Below, one piece after another: positions 62,143 through 64,000 of a DNA stretch of 64,000 nucleotides; positions within the stretch are counted from its first letter, which is position 1, and each line of letters starts with the position of its first letter. Under the pieces are notes generated by a model. That model did not search any database. It was not told where the DNA came from and saw nothing but the letters and a program-made list of their open reading frames with translations. The position numbers and the translations under genes were made by a program. The stretch covers positions 1-64,000 of the forward strand of contig NZ_JALHKS010000004.1 of NCBI RefSeq assembly GCF_022968825.1. The letters run 5' to 3'. This DNA is from Chryseobacterium salipaludis (GTDB lineage Bacteria; Bacteroidota; Bacteroidia; Flavobacteriales; Weeksellaceae).

Positions 62143-63951
62143 CTACGATTGATCCGTCATCGAGCTGATGAGTTTATCTAGATTGAGGCTCCGTGCAGAA
62201 GCGTCGAATATTTCACGATACGTTCCGTGCAGGCTGATGAGTTCTTCATGCGAACCGCTCTCTACTACCCTTCCCTCCTTCATTACATAAATACAATCGG
62301 AATCCAGAATCTGAGACAGCGAATGGGAAATGATGACCACAGTGCGGCCTTTCTTAATAGCATCAAGCGAGTTTTTAATTTGTTCAGTCGCGATGGCGTC
62401 GAGGCTGGCGGTCGGTTCATCCAGAAAAATAACAGGTGGATCTTTTAAAAACAGCCGTGCGATGGCAATCCGCTGCTGCTGACCACCGGAAAGCTGGGTG
62501 GCATCGTGGGCATACTGCTGCGGAAGTGCCATAATCTGGTCATGGAGATACGCTTTCCGGGCCGCCAGTTCTATTTCAGCAAAGGAGGCGTCCATATTTC
62601 CGTATCTGATGTTATCCTCAATGCTGCCCTGGAAAATATGGTTTTTCTGGAGCACAAGTCCAATGTCTTTCCGAAGGCCGGCGGTATCATACTCAGAGAG
62701 GTGCACTCCATCCAAAGAAATAGTTCCGGCATCAGGTTGATAAAATTTACACAGCAGGTTGATAACGGTGGATTTGCCGGCGCCGCTCAGCCCGACCAGC
62801 GCAGTGGTTTTTCCAGGGCTAATTTTCATCGAAACATCGGTGAGCGCCTGTGAGCCGTTCGGATAGCTGAAACTGACGTTTTCCAGAGTAAAAGCACCGC
62901 TGATTTCTTTTTTAAAATCGCCGGAAGCTTCTGTTTCCTCATCAGCATTTAAGATATCAAAGTAACCTTCTGCATAAATCATCGCATCATTCATATCGTC
63001 ATAAATCCGATGCAGCTGGCGAATAGGCGCAGAAACATTATTAAATAAAAGAATATGCAGCATAATGGCACCGATGGTCATTTGCTGGTCTAGCACCAGA
63101 TAAACGGTTAGCAGAATAATAAGCACCACCCCAAACTGCTCAATAAATGTTTTCAGGCCATCATAAATAAAGTTGGTGCGCCTGGTGAACAACTGGCTTT
63201 CCATAAGCTGCATCTGCAAATCGTACTGTTTTTTACCCTCAAAGCGTTCGCGTACAAAACTTTTGATTACCATTACAGAATTAATGAGATTCAGCAAGCC
63301 CGAAGTTTTCTTTTCCCGCTGAGACCGCAACTGCCGGCGCACACCGGAAAGCTTCCGCGCCTGCAGGGAACTAACGTAAAAATAGATCGGTACGACTATA
63401 GTGGAAACCAAACCGACATATACATTTTGCATATACATAATTACCAAGGCAATAATTGCGTTGGAAAAGAGTGGCAGGATATCAATGAAAAAATTTTGCA
63501 CCAGTTTGGTGAGGCTCTCGATTCCGCGGTCTATCCGGATTTGCAGTTTTCCCGATTCATGTTCTTCATCTGTATAAAAAGCAACGCGGTACGTCAGTAT
63601 TTTATCAATAACTGATTGCGCAAGGGTGGAACTGGTATTAATTCTGATTTTTTCGCCATAAAATTTTTGCCCGAACTGTATAAAAATGTTCAGCAGTTCC
63701 TTTCCTAATAAGATGGCGGAAATAATCAGCAGCACACGAAACCCTTCGGACATAGGATCCGGCTGCCGGGTAAGTTCTGTAACTTCATCTACTGTATATT
63801 TCAGGACCAGCGGATTCACCTGCGCCATCAGCGCGCCGATGAAAGTCAGAAATAAAGTAAACAGCATCATCCGCCGGTATGGTCGGATAAAAGGCAGCAA
63901 TTGCTGATAAATGTGATATAATGTGATAGTACGGGTAAAAGGCTTGGGCAT
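62143..63951 (-). CDS. ABC exporter (membrane plus ATPase half-transporter)
   Basis: A 602-residue type IV ABC half-transporter. Six helices span about residues 25-325, after a basic N-terminus and with the MNDAMIYAEGYFDIL linker. The ATPase domain has Walker A GLSGAGKST (about 393), the Q-loop GLVLQKNHIFQGSIEDNIRYG, signature LSGGQQQR, Walker B VIFLDEPTASLD and the switch His in IISHSL. It should act as a homodimer exporting a lipid, peptide or drug. No partner gene is within the window; the last 49 nt show no feature. Confidence 0.94.
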   Translation of the reverse strand: MPKPFTRTITLYHIYQQLLPFIRPYRRMMLFTLFLTFIGALMAQVNPLVLKYTVDEVTELTRQPDPMSEGFRVLLIISAILLGKELLNIFIQFGQKFYGEKIRINTSSTLAQSVIDKILTYRVAFYTDEEHESGKLQIRIDRGIESLTKLVQNFFIDILPLFSNAIIALVIMYMQNVYVGLVSTIVVPIYFYVSSLQARKLSGVRRQLRSQREKKTSGLLNLINSVMVIKSFVRERFEGKKQYDLQMQLMESQLFTRRTNFIYDGLKTFIEQFGVVLIILLTVYLVLDQQMTIGAIMLHILLFNNVSAPIRQLHRIYDDMNDAMIYAEGYFDILNADEETEASGDFKKEISGAFTLENVSFSYPNGSQALTDVSMKISPGKTTALVGLSGAGKSTVINLLCKFYQPDAGTISLDGVHLSEYDTAGLRKDIGLVLQKNHIFQGSIEDNIRYGNMDASFAEIELAARKAYLHDQIMALPQQYAHDATQLSGGQQQRIAIARLFLKDPPVIFLDEPTASLDAIATEQIKNSLDAIKKGRTVVIISHSLSQILDSDCIYVMKEGRVVESGSHEELISLHGTYREIFDASARSLNLDKLISSMTDQS

Positions 63952-64000
63952 AAGCGGACGTTTCAGTAAGAATCAGGTGAAACAAAAAACCGACCACCGG

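Overview
The window looks like a chromosomal segment of a Bacteroidota bacterium, most likely Flavobacteriales and close to Chryseobacterium/Weeksellaceae. The evidence is the TAnnTTTG promoter boxes, a fused SecDF, a GLPGLI-family remnant, tandem M13 peptidase lipoproteins, a three-gene MacB-like ABC/adaptor set, an ATP-dependent ligase/Lhr-type helicase repair operon, and dispersed hairpin repeats of a kind I associate with that group. The genus cannot be fixed by reading alone.

Region 1 (1-8.8 kb) is accessory DNA. It is visibly AT-richer than the rest and holds small or unknown genes (SPFH protein, NlpE-like lipoprotein, ABM monooxygenase, several small membrane proteins) and decayed genes. 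Imperfect palindromes or half-palindromes resembling integron attC sites recur here, and small genes begin shortly after most of them. This is the layout of an integron cassette array, but no integrase is visible. The region is followed by a perfectly phased 11-bp tandem repeat (8847-8956).

Region 2 (9-29 kb) carries a ClC transporter, a 1296-residue hybrid histidine kinase with a frameshifted response regulator behind it, a polysaccharide flippase facing two glycosyltransferases and polA, then a PAP2/tatA pair, a Tet-like MFS transporter, secDF, an SDR enzyme and two small surface proteins.

Region 3 (29.5-37.4 kb) has a Mn/Zn/Fe-type ABC importer whose two permeases both carry a C-terminal winged-helix-like domain, a baeRF3-type protein, TerC and a hydrolase. 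A decayed outer-membrane protein gene follows.

Region 4 (37.5-52.8 kb) has tandem M13 peptidases, the complete ligase-associated DNA repair operon (MBL exonuclease, ATP ligase, DEXH helicase, PdeM), cinA, a lipocalin, a pyridoxamine-oxidase-like stress protein with Dps, lipA, and an ECF sigma factor.

Region 5 (52.8-64 kb) has class I ribonucleotide reductase (nrdB then nrdA, separated by a hairpin repeat), a MacB-type ABC efflux operon, an HD phosphohydrolase and a half-size ABC exporter.

General points: several core genes have a TAnnTTTG box ending only 4-6 nt before the ATG, suggesting leaderless transcripts. At least four genes are broken by stops or single-base shifts. No rRNA, convincing tRNA, CRISPR array, transposase or prophage was seen.
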